Of a DNA stretch of 64,000 bases, positions 44,770 through 52,350 are shown piece by piece. The stretch spans positions 1 through 64,000 of the forward strand of contig NZ_LAJG01000024.1 of NCBI RefSeq assembly GCF_000970455.1. Direction: 5' to 3'. The notes below the pieces were generated by a model, which saw nothing but the letters and a program-made list of their open reading frames with translations, ran no database searches and was not told where the DNA came from. Source of the DNA: Devosia soli. Its GTDB lineage: Bacteria; Pseudomonadota; Alphaproteobacteria; Rhizobiales; Devosiaceae. How positions within the stretch are numbered: the stretch's first letter is position 1; the number at the start of each line of letters is the position of its first letter. Made by a program: the position numbers and the translations under genes.

Positions 44770-45792
44770 TTAATGCTTGGCGTGGAACTGATGCGGATTG
44801 AAGCGATAGGCGGTCGAACAGAATTCGCACACCACTTCGATTTCGCCATCCACCGACATGTCCTCGCGTTCTTCGTCGGTAAAGCTGTTGGCGAGCATTT
44901 CTTCGATCCGGTCGGCCGAACAGGTGCACCGCTCCTCGATCGGCAGGCCGGGAAACACACGCACGCCGGTTTCGTGGTAGAGCCGGAACAAGAGCCGTTC
45001 GGGCGACAGTTCGGGATCGGCCAGTTCGACGTCGGCGACGGTCGCGAGCATCGACCGCGCCTCGGTCCAGCCATCGGCTTCGACGAAGTCGGGGTCCTGC
45101 ATCGAGGGATTGTTGAAATCCCCGTCGCCGGGCAAGTCGGCCATGCGCGACATGCCGTTCTGCGGCAGATGCTGGATCAGCATCCCGCCGGCGCGCCAGC
45201 GCGGACGATGGTCGCCCTTGGTCGACATCTGCGCCACGGCGAGCCGGACCTGGGTCGGGATCTGTTCGGACTGCAGGAAATAGGTATGCGCCACGTCCTC
45301 GAGCCCATTACCATCAAGCGCGACGATGCCTTGATAGCGCTCGGTATGCGGCCCCTGGTCGATGGTCATGGCCATATGGCCCTTGCCGAGCATTTCGGCA
45401 GGGCTGGTTTTTCCCGCTTCTGCCCATTTGACCACCATGTCGTGGTCGAAGCGCGCATAGCCGCGGATGCCATCGGGGGCTTCGAAATCGACGACGATCA
45501 GGTTGACCGGACCATCGGTCTGGGTCTGCATGATGAAGCGGCCCTCGAACTTGAGCGACGAGCCGATCAGCGCAGTCAGAACCACGGCCTCGCCCAGAAG
45601 CCGGGCGACGGGCGCAGGATAGTTGTGCCGGCTGAGAATGGCGTCGAGCGAGGGGCCCAGATGAACGATGCGGCCGCGCGTATCGAGCTTTTCAAGGGTA
45701 AAGGGCACCACGGCATCGTCGCCGGTTTCGGGGCGATCAAGGCCCATGGCGGAAAGGTAGCTGTCGGTCATGGTCGTCGGTTCCGTGGTCAT
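44770..45792 (-). CDS. hslO: Redox-regulated chaperone Hsp33
   Basis: A 340-residue cytosolic holdase chaperone that is activated by oxidation. The C-terminal redox switch has the CxC pair in RCTCSAD and the CxxC pair in VCEFCSTAY, separated by 30 residues, as in Hsp33. Under reducing conditions these bind zinc and keep the protein inactive. The N-terminal core contains GEAVVLTALIGSSLKFEGRF. The third gene of the argD-argF-hslO arrangement common in Hyphomicrobiales, about 150 bases beyond argF. A short repeat lies in that gap. Confidence 0.9.
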   Translation of the reverse strand: MTTEPTTMTDSYLSAMGLDRPETGDDAVVPFTLEKLDTRGRIVHLGPSLDAILSRHNYPAPVARLLGEAVVLTALIGSSLKFEGRFIMQTQTDGPVNLIVVDFEAPDGIRGYARFDHDMVVKWAEAGKTSPAEMLGKGHMAMTIDQGPHTERYQGIVALDGNGLEDVAHTYFLQSEQIPTQVRLAVAQMSTKGDHRPRWRAGGMLIQHLPQNGMSRMADLPGDGDFNNPSMQDPDFVEADGWTEARSMLATVADVELADPELSPERLLFRLYHETGVRVFPGLPIEERCTCSADRIEEMLANSFTDEEREDMSVDGEIEVVCEFCSTAYRFNPHQFHAKH

Positions 45793-45838
45793 TGGCTTTA
45801 CTTTATCACGGCCAAGCCCTTGGGGCGAAACGCAACAC

Positions 45839-45904
45839 CGTCATTCCTGCCGGAGCGGGAACCCTCGGTTCAAAACAGAGGCCCCCGCTTTCGCGGGGGA
45901 TGAC
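45839..45904. repeat. Intergenic palindromic repeat between argF and hslO
   Basis: CGTCATTCC at the left end and GGGGGATGACA at the right end, with CCCGCTTTCGCGGGG (45884-45898) as an internal hairpin and a degenerate partner near 45847-45861. This is the GTCATTCC...GGGATGAC type of dispersed bacterial repeat. It is related in style to the REP-like units at 17.8 and 62.6 kb but not the same sequence. Confidence 0.5.
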
Positions 45905-45944
45905 ATGGTGGCTTGCTCGAAACGAGGCGCGATACGGTTCGCGC

Positions 45945-46877
45945 CTAGTTCGTTTCGACCCCGAAGGCCCAGCACAAAATTGCTTTCTGAGCATGAAGGC
46001 GATTTTCGGCCTCGTCGAACACCACCGATTGGGGACCGTCGATCACCTCGTCGGTCACCTCGTCGCCGCGATGGGCAGGAAGGCAGTGCATGAACAGGGC
46101 GTCCTTGTTCGCCAAGCCCATCAAATTGGTGTTCACCTGATAGGGTTTCAAGACCCGGCGGCGCTCGGCGGCATCGACGTCGCCCATCGAAACCCAGGTA
46201 TCGGTGATGACGAGATCGACGCCTTCCACCGCCTCACGCGGATCCTCGATGAGTCTGACGTATTTGCCGGCCCGGGTAATGTCCTGCATCAGGTCTTTTT
46301 CGGGAGAATATTCGTCCGGCACGGCAATGGTCAGCTCGCATTCGAAGAGTTCGGCAGCGTTGACCCAGGAGTGCAGCACATTGTTGCTGTCACCCACCCA
46401 GGCGACCTTGGCGCCCTTGATCGAACCGCGATGCTCTTCAAAGGTCATGAGATCGGCCATGATCTGGCACGGATGCGCCCGGCGCGTCAGCCCGTTGATG
46501 ACGGGCACCGTCGCGCCTTCGGCGAGTTCAAGCAGATCGGCATGGCTGAGGATGCGGATCATTATGGCATCGACATAGCGGCTCATCACCTTGGCCGTAT
46601 CGGCCAGCGTTTCCTCGCGCGAGAGCTGCATTTCCTGGCCGGAAAGCATGATCGTCTCGCCGCCAAGCTGGCGCATGCCGACGTCGAAAGAGACGCGCGT
46701 GCGGGTCGACTGGCGCTCGAAGATCATCGCCAGCACCTTGTCTTTAAGGAGAAGGGGCCGATCGCCATCCTTGAGGCGGGCTTTTAGCGCGCTCGCCTGG
46801 TTGAGCATGCCGCGCAGTTCGGCATAGGAAAAATCGTCGATCGAGAGAAAATGCCTGGGGGTACCGGTCGTGGACAT
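45945..46877 (-). CDS. argF: Ornithine carbamoyltransferase
   Basis: A 310-residue transferase that joins carbamoyl phosphate and ornithine to citrulline in arginine biosynthesis. Motifs are STRTRVSFD (carbamoyl-phosphate site, about 54-62), the later [16 protein letters not shown] ornithine-loop segment and HCLPAHRG near 264-271. AAGGAA is placed 10 bases before the ATG at 46877, which decides the start over a longer frame. Located 180 bases downstream of argD and upstream of hslO on the same strand. Confidence 0.94.
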   Translation of the reverse strand: MSTTGTPRHFLSIDDFSYAELRGMLNQASALKARLKDGDRPLLLKDKVLAMIFERQSTRTRVSFDVGMRQLGGETIMLSGQEMQLSREETLADTAKVMSRYVDAIMIRILSHADLLELAEGATVPVINGLTRRAHPCQIMADLMTFEEHRGSIKGAKVAWVGDSNNVLHSWVNAAELFECELTIAVPDEYSPEKDLMQDITRAGKYVRLIEDPREAVEGVDLVITDTWVSMGDVDAAERRRVLKPYQVNTNLMGLANKDALFMHCLPAHRGDEVTDEVIDGPQSVVFDEAENRLHAQKAILCWAFGVETN

Positions 46878-47058
46878 GGGCCGGGTTCCTTTTTGACGCA
46901 ATATGAAATGGGAGCGGCCGCAACCGCAGGTGTGCACTCTGCCCTCTCAGGCGGGCGGCCGGAAGCGAATTAAGCTTCAGGCCGCTGCGCGCTCAGCGGG
47001 GCGGAGGGAACAAGCCGCTTCGGCGGCGCCCGAAATGATAAAACGTCAGCATCGCCTT

Positions 47059-48258
47059 CTAGCTCGCAGCTGCCGGCGTTGCCGCTTCGGCGTCGATCGC
47101 CTCAAAGGCGGCCGAAATCTTGGCGATGGCTTCTTCGATATCGGCTTCCGTGACGATCAGCGGCGGCAGGAGACGCAGCACGTTGTCGCCGGCGCTCATC
47201 GCCAGAAGCTGATGATCATCGCGGAGCCGCGTGACCATGTCGCGGACAGGGGTCGCTATCTTGATGCCGGTAAGCAGACCCTTGCCGCGCAATTCGAGAA
47301 TGTGGTCCGGATATTTCTGCGCCAGTTGCTGGAGGTGCCAGGTCAGGCGCTGGCCCATTTCATTGACGCGGTTCAAGAAGCCGGGCGCGAGGATGCGGTC
47401 GAGCACGGCATTGCCAACGGCAGTTGCCAGCGGATTGCCGCCATAGGTAGAGCCGTGCGTACCCGGGACCATAGAGGCTGCAACCTCGCCCTTTGCAAGG
47501 CAGGCGCCAAGCGGAAAGCCGCCGCCAATGGCCTTGGCGACCGCCACGATATCGGGCGTGATCCCGCTCCACTCATAGGCAAAGAAACGCCCGGTGCGGC
47601 CAAAGCCGCACTGCACTTCGTCCAGAATGAGCAGCATGTCGTGTTCGTCGCAAAGGGCGCGGAGCCCTTGCATGAACTCGCTCGACATGGCGGTTACCCC
47701 GCCCTCGCCCTGCACGGGCTCGATGAGAATGGCGCAGGTCTCGGGCGTGATCAGCGCCTTGACGCTCTCGAGATCGCCGGGCTTGGCATGCTTGAAGCCA
47801 GGCGCGGCAGGGCCGAAACCCTGCAGATAATCCGGGTTGCCGCCGGCTGCGATCGTGCCGAGCGTCCGGCCATGGAAGGAGCCGGTGAAGGCGATGATCT
47901 CGAAGCGATTTTCCTGGCCCTTGGCCCAGAAATAGTGCCGCGCGGTCTTGATCGCGCATTCGAGCGCTTCGGCGCCGGAATTGGTGAAGAACACGGCATC
48001 CGCAAAGGTGGCTTCGACAAGCCGCTGGCCAAGCCGTTCCTGCTCGGGAATGGTAAAGGTATTGGCCGTGTGCCAGACCTTATCGGCGGCCGCCTTGAGC
48101 GCCGTCACCAGATGCGGGTCGCCATGACCCAGCGCATTCACCGCCACGCCCGAGTGGAAATCGAGATATTCTCGCCCATGCTGGTCAAAAAGGCGCATGC
48201 CTTCGCCGCGCTCGAAGGAGAGTTCGGAACGGGCGTAGGTGCCATAGAGCGCAGACAT
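47059..48258 (-). CDS. argD: Acetylornithine/succinyldiaminopimelate aminotransferase
   Basis: A 399-residue PLP-dependent class III aminotransferase. It has [15 protein letters not shown] (about 101-115), [14 protein letters not shown] (about 211-224) and the PLP-lysine region [17 protein letters not shown] (about 238-254). It transaminates N-acetylornithine in arginine synthesis and often succinyl-diaminopimelate in lysine synthesis. The ATG at 48258 with AAGGTGAG upstream gives the family N-terminus ([20 protein letters not shown]). First gene of the argD-argF-hslO operon. Confidence 0.93.
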   Translation of the reverse strand: MSALYGTYARSELSFERGEGMRLFDQHGREYLDFHSGVAVNALGHGDPHLVTALKAAADKVWHTANTFTIPEQERLGQRLVEATFADAVFFTNSGAEALECAIKTARHYFWAKGQENRFEIIAFTGSFHGRTLGTIAAGGNPDYLQGFGPAAPGFKHAKPGDLESVKALITPETCAILIEPVQGEGGVTAMSSEFMQGLRALCDEHDMLLILDEVQCGFGRTGRFFAYEWSGITPDIVAVAKAIGGGFPLGACLAKGEVAASMVPGTHGSTYGGNPLATAVGNAVLDRILAPGFLNRVNEMGQRLTWHLQQLAQKYPDHILELRGKGLLTGIKIATPVRDMVTRLRDDHQLLAMSAGDNVLRLLPPLIVTEADIEEAIAKISAAFEAIDAEAATPAAAS

Positions 48259-48414
48259 GGAAGGCTCACCTTTCGGGCTAGCTGAACGAGGCTGGAAGCG
48301 TGGCAAACCTGCCACACAAGCGAAAAACGCGCCCCTCTGGCAGCGCGTTTGTTGTGAAGAAATAGGCGTTTTTTACCCGCCAAGTCAACGCTCTCGCCTT
48401 CAAGTGCCTGATTT

Positions 48415-48611
48415 GACTCAATGATTGTTAGCGCAAAATTAACCAATGATCTTCGGGGGAAAAATGCCCCCGACTCTTGATCCCGATTCCCCCGATAGCG
48501 TAGTCTCAGGGCCGTAGGGAAACACGATATCTCGTGTGGCGGACCCGATCAGCATACGAGCTGTAGAGTCATATGGCTGCCATGCCACTTTGGCGGCACA
48601 GAGAAGGATTC
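48415..48611 (+). promoter_or_regulatory. gcrA upstream region with five GANTC sites
   Basis: GANTC, the CcrM methylation site, occurs at 48415-48419, 48472-48476, 48485-48489, 48566-48570 and 48607-48611. For a sequence specified at four positions, less than one would be expected in 200 bases. A TTAG-N7-TTAA CtrA-like site lies at 48428-48442. Both are plausible inputs to gcrA transcription. Confidence 0.6.
48428..48442 (+). promoter_or_regulatory. Candidate CtrA-binding site upstream of gcrA
   Basis: TTAG-CGCAAAA-TTAA followed by CC matches seven of eight fixed positions of the CtrA full site TTAA-N7-TTAA, and its right half TTAACC fits the TTAACCAT form. CtrA represses gcrA in Caulobacter. 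Confidence 0.5.
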
Positions 48612-48621
48612 TAACTTGACG

Positions 48622-49200
48622 ATGGTTACCGGAGCGCAACCCATAGGCTGGACCGACGAACGCGTCGAGCTTCTCAAGAAGCTATGGATGGAAGGGCTGA
48701 GTGCGAGCCAGATCGCCGGCGAACTCGGTGAAGGCGTCACCCGCAATGCGGTGATCGGCAAGGTCCATCGCCTCAAATTGTCTGCCCGCGCCAAGCCCGC
48801 CAACACGACCCCGCGCGCCCGCCCCGCGCCGCGCCAGGCCCCACGCCGTCCTGCCGGGCCAGGCACCGTCTCGGCTTCGTCGAGCATGGGTGGCATGGCC
48901 TCTGCGGCCAAGCCCCGCCCCACCATGCCACGCCCGCAGGTGATGGGCGCTACAGCCCTTGCCATCACGCCAGAGTTTGAAACAAGTCCCTATGTTGCCC
49001 CGGCAACGCAGGAACTCTTCATCCCCGAGGATAAGCGCCTCTCGCTGCTGCAGCTCAACGAGCACACCTGCAAGTGGCCGATCGGCGACCCGCTCTCGAA
49101 AGACTTCTATTTCTGCGGCCAGCACAGCCTCGAGACCGGCCCATATTGCGAATTCCACTCCCGCCGGGCCTACCACCAGCTCGACAAGAAAAAGCGCTGA
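48622..49200 (+). CDS. gcrA: Cell-cycle regulator GcrA
   Basis: A 192-residue global cell-cycle transcription factor that acts with sigma-70 at promoters carrying CcrM-methylated GANTC sites. The N-terminus (GWTDERVELLKKLW, then GLSASQIAGELGEGVTRNAVIGK in part) is the conserved GcrA helix-turn-helix. A long Pro/Ala/Arg-rich linker follows. The C-terminal module has cysteines in HTCKWPIGDP, YFCGQHS and PYCEFHSRRAY, the family's sigma-interacting domain. The start is uncertain: TTG at 48616 has better spacing to the AAGGA at 48604-48608 than the ATG at 48622. Followed by a strong terminator. Confidence 0.92.
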   Translation: MVTGAQPIGWTDERVELLKKLWMEGLSASQIAGELGEGVTRNAVIGKVHRLKLSARAKPANTTPRARPAPRQAPRRPAGPGTVSASSSMGGMASAAKPRPTMPRPQVMGATALAITPEFETSPYVAPATQELFIPEDKRLSLLQLNEHTCKWPIGDPLSKDFYFCGQHSLETGPYCEFHSRRAYHQLDKKKR

Positions 49201-49222
49201 GTTTTTTATTTCTGGAATTATG

Positions 49223-49246
49223 AAGGGCGCCGATGGCGCCCTTTTT
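49223..49246 (+). terminator. Rho-independent terminator of gcrA
   Basis: AAGGGCGCC-GAT-GGCGCCCTT continues into TTTG: a seven-base GC stem extended by two A-T pairs, a three-base loop and a T-run, about 23 bases after the gcrA stop codon. Confidence 0.88.
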
Positions 49247-49280
49247 GTTGGCTGGGCCGGAGCGAGCCGCACACCCGATG

Positions 49281-50420
49281 TCAGTGCCCTTCGGCAAACA
49301 CCCGTTCTGCAAACCTCTTGCCTATCAACGCATGCGTCGCACCATCCGGATGCAACTGGTCTGGCAGAGGCAGGCGCCGATTGTCCTCGGCGCCATAAAG
49401 CGTCAGTCCATCGATGAAGTGGAGGTTCCTGTCCTCCTCTGCCCGCAGCTTTACCACTGCCGCCATCTTTTCCCGGATCGTCGTCAGCGTCAGCTTGCCC
49501 TTCGTCACGTCCTCGGGGTTGCCTTCGGCAAGGAAAGAAGCGCGTCCTTCAGCCAGCGCTGCCACGTCGAACTGGGCCGGCCCCGGCGTCGTCTCATGGA
49601 TCGGACAATAGATCGGCGACACCACGAAGAGCGGGGTCTGCTTATGCCCCTCGCGGATCGTATCGAGAAAACCGTGCAGGGCCGGGCCAAAGGCGCGCAT
49701 GCGCATCAAGTCGCCGTTGACGATATTGATGCCGAACTTGACGCTGATGAGGTCCGCAGGCGTGTCGCGCATCGCGCGCGCCGTGAATGGATCGAGCATC
49801 GCATTGCCGCCGAACCCCATATTGATGAGATCGACTCCGCCCAGTGTCGCCGCCACTGCCGGCCAGATGCCGGTCGGGGAAGTGGCATTGGAGCCCTGGC
49901 TGATCGAACTGCCATGGTGCAACCAGACTTTTTGCGGCGCGACCGGCGCCACAGCCGCGTCGGCTCGTAGCGACACAAGCTCAACCATCTCGTCATGCGG
50001 CAGCCAGATTTCGACCAGCTTGTCCCGCGCCGGAAGATTGTCGAAGCGCAACGTCTGCGCCGCACCCGGCTCCAGCGCAAACGAAGGCGGCGCCATGCCG
50101 ATGCGCATCACCCGTCCACCCAGCGCACTCTTTTGCTGGGTAAGGACGCCATCGATGCGGAGGTCGAAAACCCCGTCGGGCCGGGCGGGCAGACCGGTAT
50201 AGATGCGCTTGGTCGGCAGCACATCGAGTTCGATCGCCGTCGCCGCCGTCCTGAACTTCAGCCGTACCCCTGATGGCTGCTTCTCGGCCATCGCCAAACT
50301 CGGATCCTCATTCTGCCGACGCGCCGCCGCTGGCAGCCGGTGCGGCTGCATCCCGATGTCCGTCCGCTCTAGTTCGGCGGCGCCAAGGATCAGCGCCTCG
50401 GTCATGGTAAACGTCTTCAT
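49281..50420 (-). CDS. SGNH/GDSL-type hydrolase
   Basis: A 379-residue two-domain protein. The N-terminal half (about 1-155) is a beta-rich domain of unclear family. The C-terminal SGNH domain has the nucleophile serine block in HHGSSISQG, the glycine block in GFGGN, the asparagine block in GINIVN and the catalytic Asp-x-x-His in DQLHPDG. Esterase or carbohydrate de-acetylase activity is likely. No signal peptide is evident. Its ATG overlaps the stop of the TetR regulator gene (ATGA), so the two are coupled and the regulator probably controls this gene. Confidence 0.78.
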   Translation of the reverse strand: MKTFTMTEALILGAAELERTDIGMQPHRLPAAARRQNEDPSLAMAEKQPSGVRLKFRTAATAIELDVLPTKRIYTGLPARPDGVFDLRIDGVLTQQKSALGGRVMRIGMAPPSFALEPGAAQTLRFDNLPARDKLVEIWLPHDEMVELVSLRADAAVAPVAPQKVWLHHGSSISQGSNATSPTGIWPAVAATLGGVDLINMGFGGNAMLDPFTARAMRDTPADLISVKFGINIVNGDLMRMRAFGPALHGFLDTIREGHKQTPLFVVSPIYCPIHETTPGPAQFDVAALAEGRASFLAEGNPEDVTKGKLTLTTIREKMAAVVKLRAEEDRNLHFIDGLTLYGAEDNRRLPLPDQLHPDGATHALIGKRFAERVFAEGH

Positions 50421-50986
50421 GATTTCACCCAAGTCTTGAGCGTCGCATCGAGTGCCTCGAGGCCGCGCGTGAAGGAAAGGTCCGGCGCCGGCTGGCTGTG
50501 GGCAAAGTTCCCGCCCAGTTCGAGGAGCGAGAACCCAAGGAAAAATGATCCCAGCAGCCGCACGGCATGCACCTCGTCGGCTTCGCTAAGCCCATAGCCG
50601 CGCAATGCCGCCCGCATGGCCCGCGCCAGCCGCATGCCGCCGCTGCCTGCCGCCTGCTCGGCGTTCAAGGGAAACCGCGTCGCCTCGAAAAGCCCCGGAT
50701 GGTCCGCCGCAAAACGCCGATGCACCTCTGCCAGCGCCGCGACAGCCTCTTTTCCCGCACGCCCGCTAACTGCTGCGTCCGCCCGGTCGGCGAGACTATC
50801 GAGCGCCAGAAGCGCGATCCCGGTTTTCAGATCCTCCGAATTGCGGACATGGGCATATAGACTGGCGAGCTTTACCTCGAATTGCCGGGCGAGCGCGGCC
50901 AGCGTGACGGCGGCAAACCCCTCGCGATCGGCAAGGCTCGCGCCGGCCTCGATCAGCTTTTCCCGCGACAGTCCCACGCGTGGCAT
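50417..50986 (-). CDS. TetR-family transcriptional regulator
   Basis: A 189-residue regulator. The N-terminal helix-turn-helix (about 5-50) has LIEAGASLADREGFAAVTLAALARQFEVKLASLYAHVRN, the TetR signature region. A C-terminal all-helical domain, probably a TetR_C_33/WHG-type ligand domain, follows. The ATG at 50986 has AGGGA upstream. Two 13-base inverted repeats lie directly upstream (50996-51029), strongly suggesting auto-repression and co-regulation of the coupled hydrolase gene. Confidence 0.88.
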   Translation of the reverse strand: MPRVGLSREKLIEAGASLADREGFAAVTLAALARQFEVKLASLYAHVRNSEDLKTGIALLALDSLADRADAAVSGRAGKEAVAALAEVHRRFAADHPGLFEATRFPLNAEQAAGSGGMRLARAMRAALRGYGLSEADEVHAVRLLGSFFLGFSLLELGGNFAHSQPAPDLSFTRGLEALDATLKTWVKS

Positions 50987-50995
50987 TATCAATCC

Positions 50996-51029
50996 CTAAC
51001 AACATTAGTTTTTTGCCTAATATCATTAG
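50996..51029. promoter_or_regulatory. Twin operators of the TetR-hydrolase operon
   Basis: CTAAC-AAC-ATTAG (50996-51008) and CTAAT-ATC-ATTAG (51017-51029) are two copies of one 13-base inverted repeat, the second perfect and the first with one mismatch. Their centres are exactly 21 bases apart, two helical turns, so two dimers would sit on the same DNA face. They start ten bases before the regulator's ATG. Confidence 0.68.
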
Positions 51030-51082
51030 TTTTTATGATGTGGCAAGCTGCAACCGATCACGTCTGTGCGGGCAATTTCCCT

Positions 51083-52201
51083 TCAGCGAATGCTGCGATA
51101 GCCGCCAGCGACGCCCCTGGGCGAAAGGATCACCTGCCAGAGGTTTATCCTGCGGGCGCGGAACAAGGCGGCGAAGCTCGACAGGTAGTAGCGCCACATT
51201 CTCTGAAAGCGCTCGTCGTATTTTTCGCCCTTCAGCGCCGGCCAGGCGGCATCGAAATTGTCGCGCCAGGCGAGCAGCGTGCGATCGTAATCGGCGCCGA
51301 AATTGTGCCAGTCCTCCATGACGAACAGCCCTTCAATGCCCCTGCCGATCTGGGCGATCGAGGGGAGCATGCCGTTTGGAAAAATGTATTTTTCGCTCCA
51401 GGGATCGCCATGGGTCGTCGACAGATTGCCGCCGATGGTGTGGAGCAGGAAAAGCCCATTGGGCTTGAGCAATTGCGCGGCTTTTTCGAAATAGGCGCGA
51501 TAGTTCTTGTAACCCACATGCTCGAACATGCCGACCGAGACGATCCGGTCGAACTGTCCATCGAGTGCCTGATAATCGAGGAGCTTGGTTTCAACGGGAA
51601 GTCCGCGGCTGCGTTCATTGGCGAGCGCCGCCTGTTCCTTGCTGACCGTGACGCCGAGCCCGGAGACGCCATATCGCTCTGCTGCGAATTTGAGCAACCC
51701 GCCCCAGCCCGAGCCGATATCGAGGATATGCATGCCGGGCGCGAGGCCAAGCTTTCGGCAGATGAGATCGAGCTTAGCCTCCTGGGCCGCTTCGAGATCG
51801 GCCGCGTCCTGCCAGTAGCCGCAGGAATAGATCATGCGGCTATCGAGCATGGCGGCATATAGATCGTTGCCGATGTCGTAATGCTTTTCTCCGACTTCGC
51901 TCACCCGCAGGCGCTGGAGATTGAGGAGGCGCCCCTTGGCCAGGCTCCACATGACGGCCAAATCCTTGGGGAAAGCGTCCTGGACATTGCTGCTGACGAG
52001 GCGGAACAAAAGCTCGTCGAGCGCCTCGGCATCCCACCAGCCATCCATGTAGCTTTCGCCCAGCCCCAGCGTGCCGTCGCGTAGCAGACGCGCCCACAAG
52101 CGTTCATCATGAACCTGCGGCGCCCATGGCTCGGCGCCGTTGATCTCGATGCCCGCGGCACGCAGCCGACCGGTGACGAAGTGCTTGGCAGAACTGGACA
52201 T
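51083..52201 (-). CDS. cfa: Cyclopropane-fatty-acyl-phospholipid synthase
   Basis: A 372-residue SAM-dependent enzyme that converts cis double bonds of membrane phospholipid acyl chains to cyclopropanes. It has the SAM-binding motif LDIGSGWGGLLKFAAERYGV (about 150-170), EHVGYKNYRAYFEKA near 240, and LLHTIGGN near 263, all typical of bacterial CFA synthases. The N-terminal lipid-binding segment includes LWARLLRDGTLGLGESYMDGWW (in part). The ATG at 52201 gives the family N-terminus. Upstream and divergent is polA. Confidence 0.88.
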   Translation of the reverse strand: MSSSAKHFVTGRLRAAGIEINGAEPWAPQVHDERLWARLLRDGTLGLGESYMDGWWDAEALDELLFRLVSSNVQDAFPKDLAVMWSLAKGRLLNLQRLRVSEVGEKHYDIGNDLYAAMLDSRMIYSCGYWQDAADLEAAQEAKLDLICRKLGLAPGMHILDIGSGWGGLLKFAAERYGVSGLGVTVSKEQAALANERSRGLPVETKLLDYQALDGQFDRIVSVGMFEHVGYKNYRAYFEKAAQLLKPNGLFLLHTIGGNLSTTHGDPWSEKYIFPNGMLPSIAQIGRGIEGLFVMEDWHNFGADYDRTLLAWRDNFDAAWPALKGEKYDERFQRMWRYYLSSFAALFRARRINLWQVILSPRGVAGGYRSIR

Positions 52202-52350
52202 GGCAACACCGGAAGGTGGCGGCAATCCATAGAGGCTACATCCATCGTTGATTGACGATCAAGCCCTTGCGCGATCGCTCGCAAATTCCGGGTACCCTCT
52301 TTGTTCCCGAGCCTTTAAAGTCGCCGCCGCTGACAGAAGGGAATCGTCAC

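Noticed and set aside
46903..48285. A 460-codon plus-strand open frame opposite argD
   Set aside because: The minus strand is unmistakably argD. The antisense frame shows no motif.
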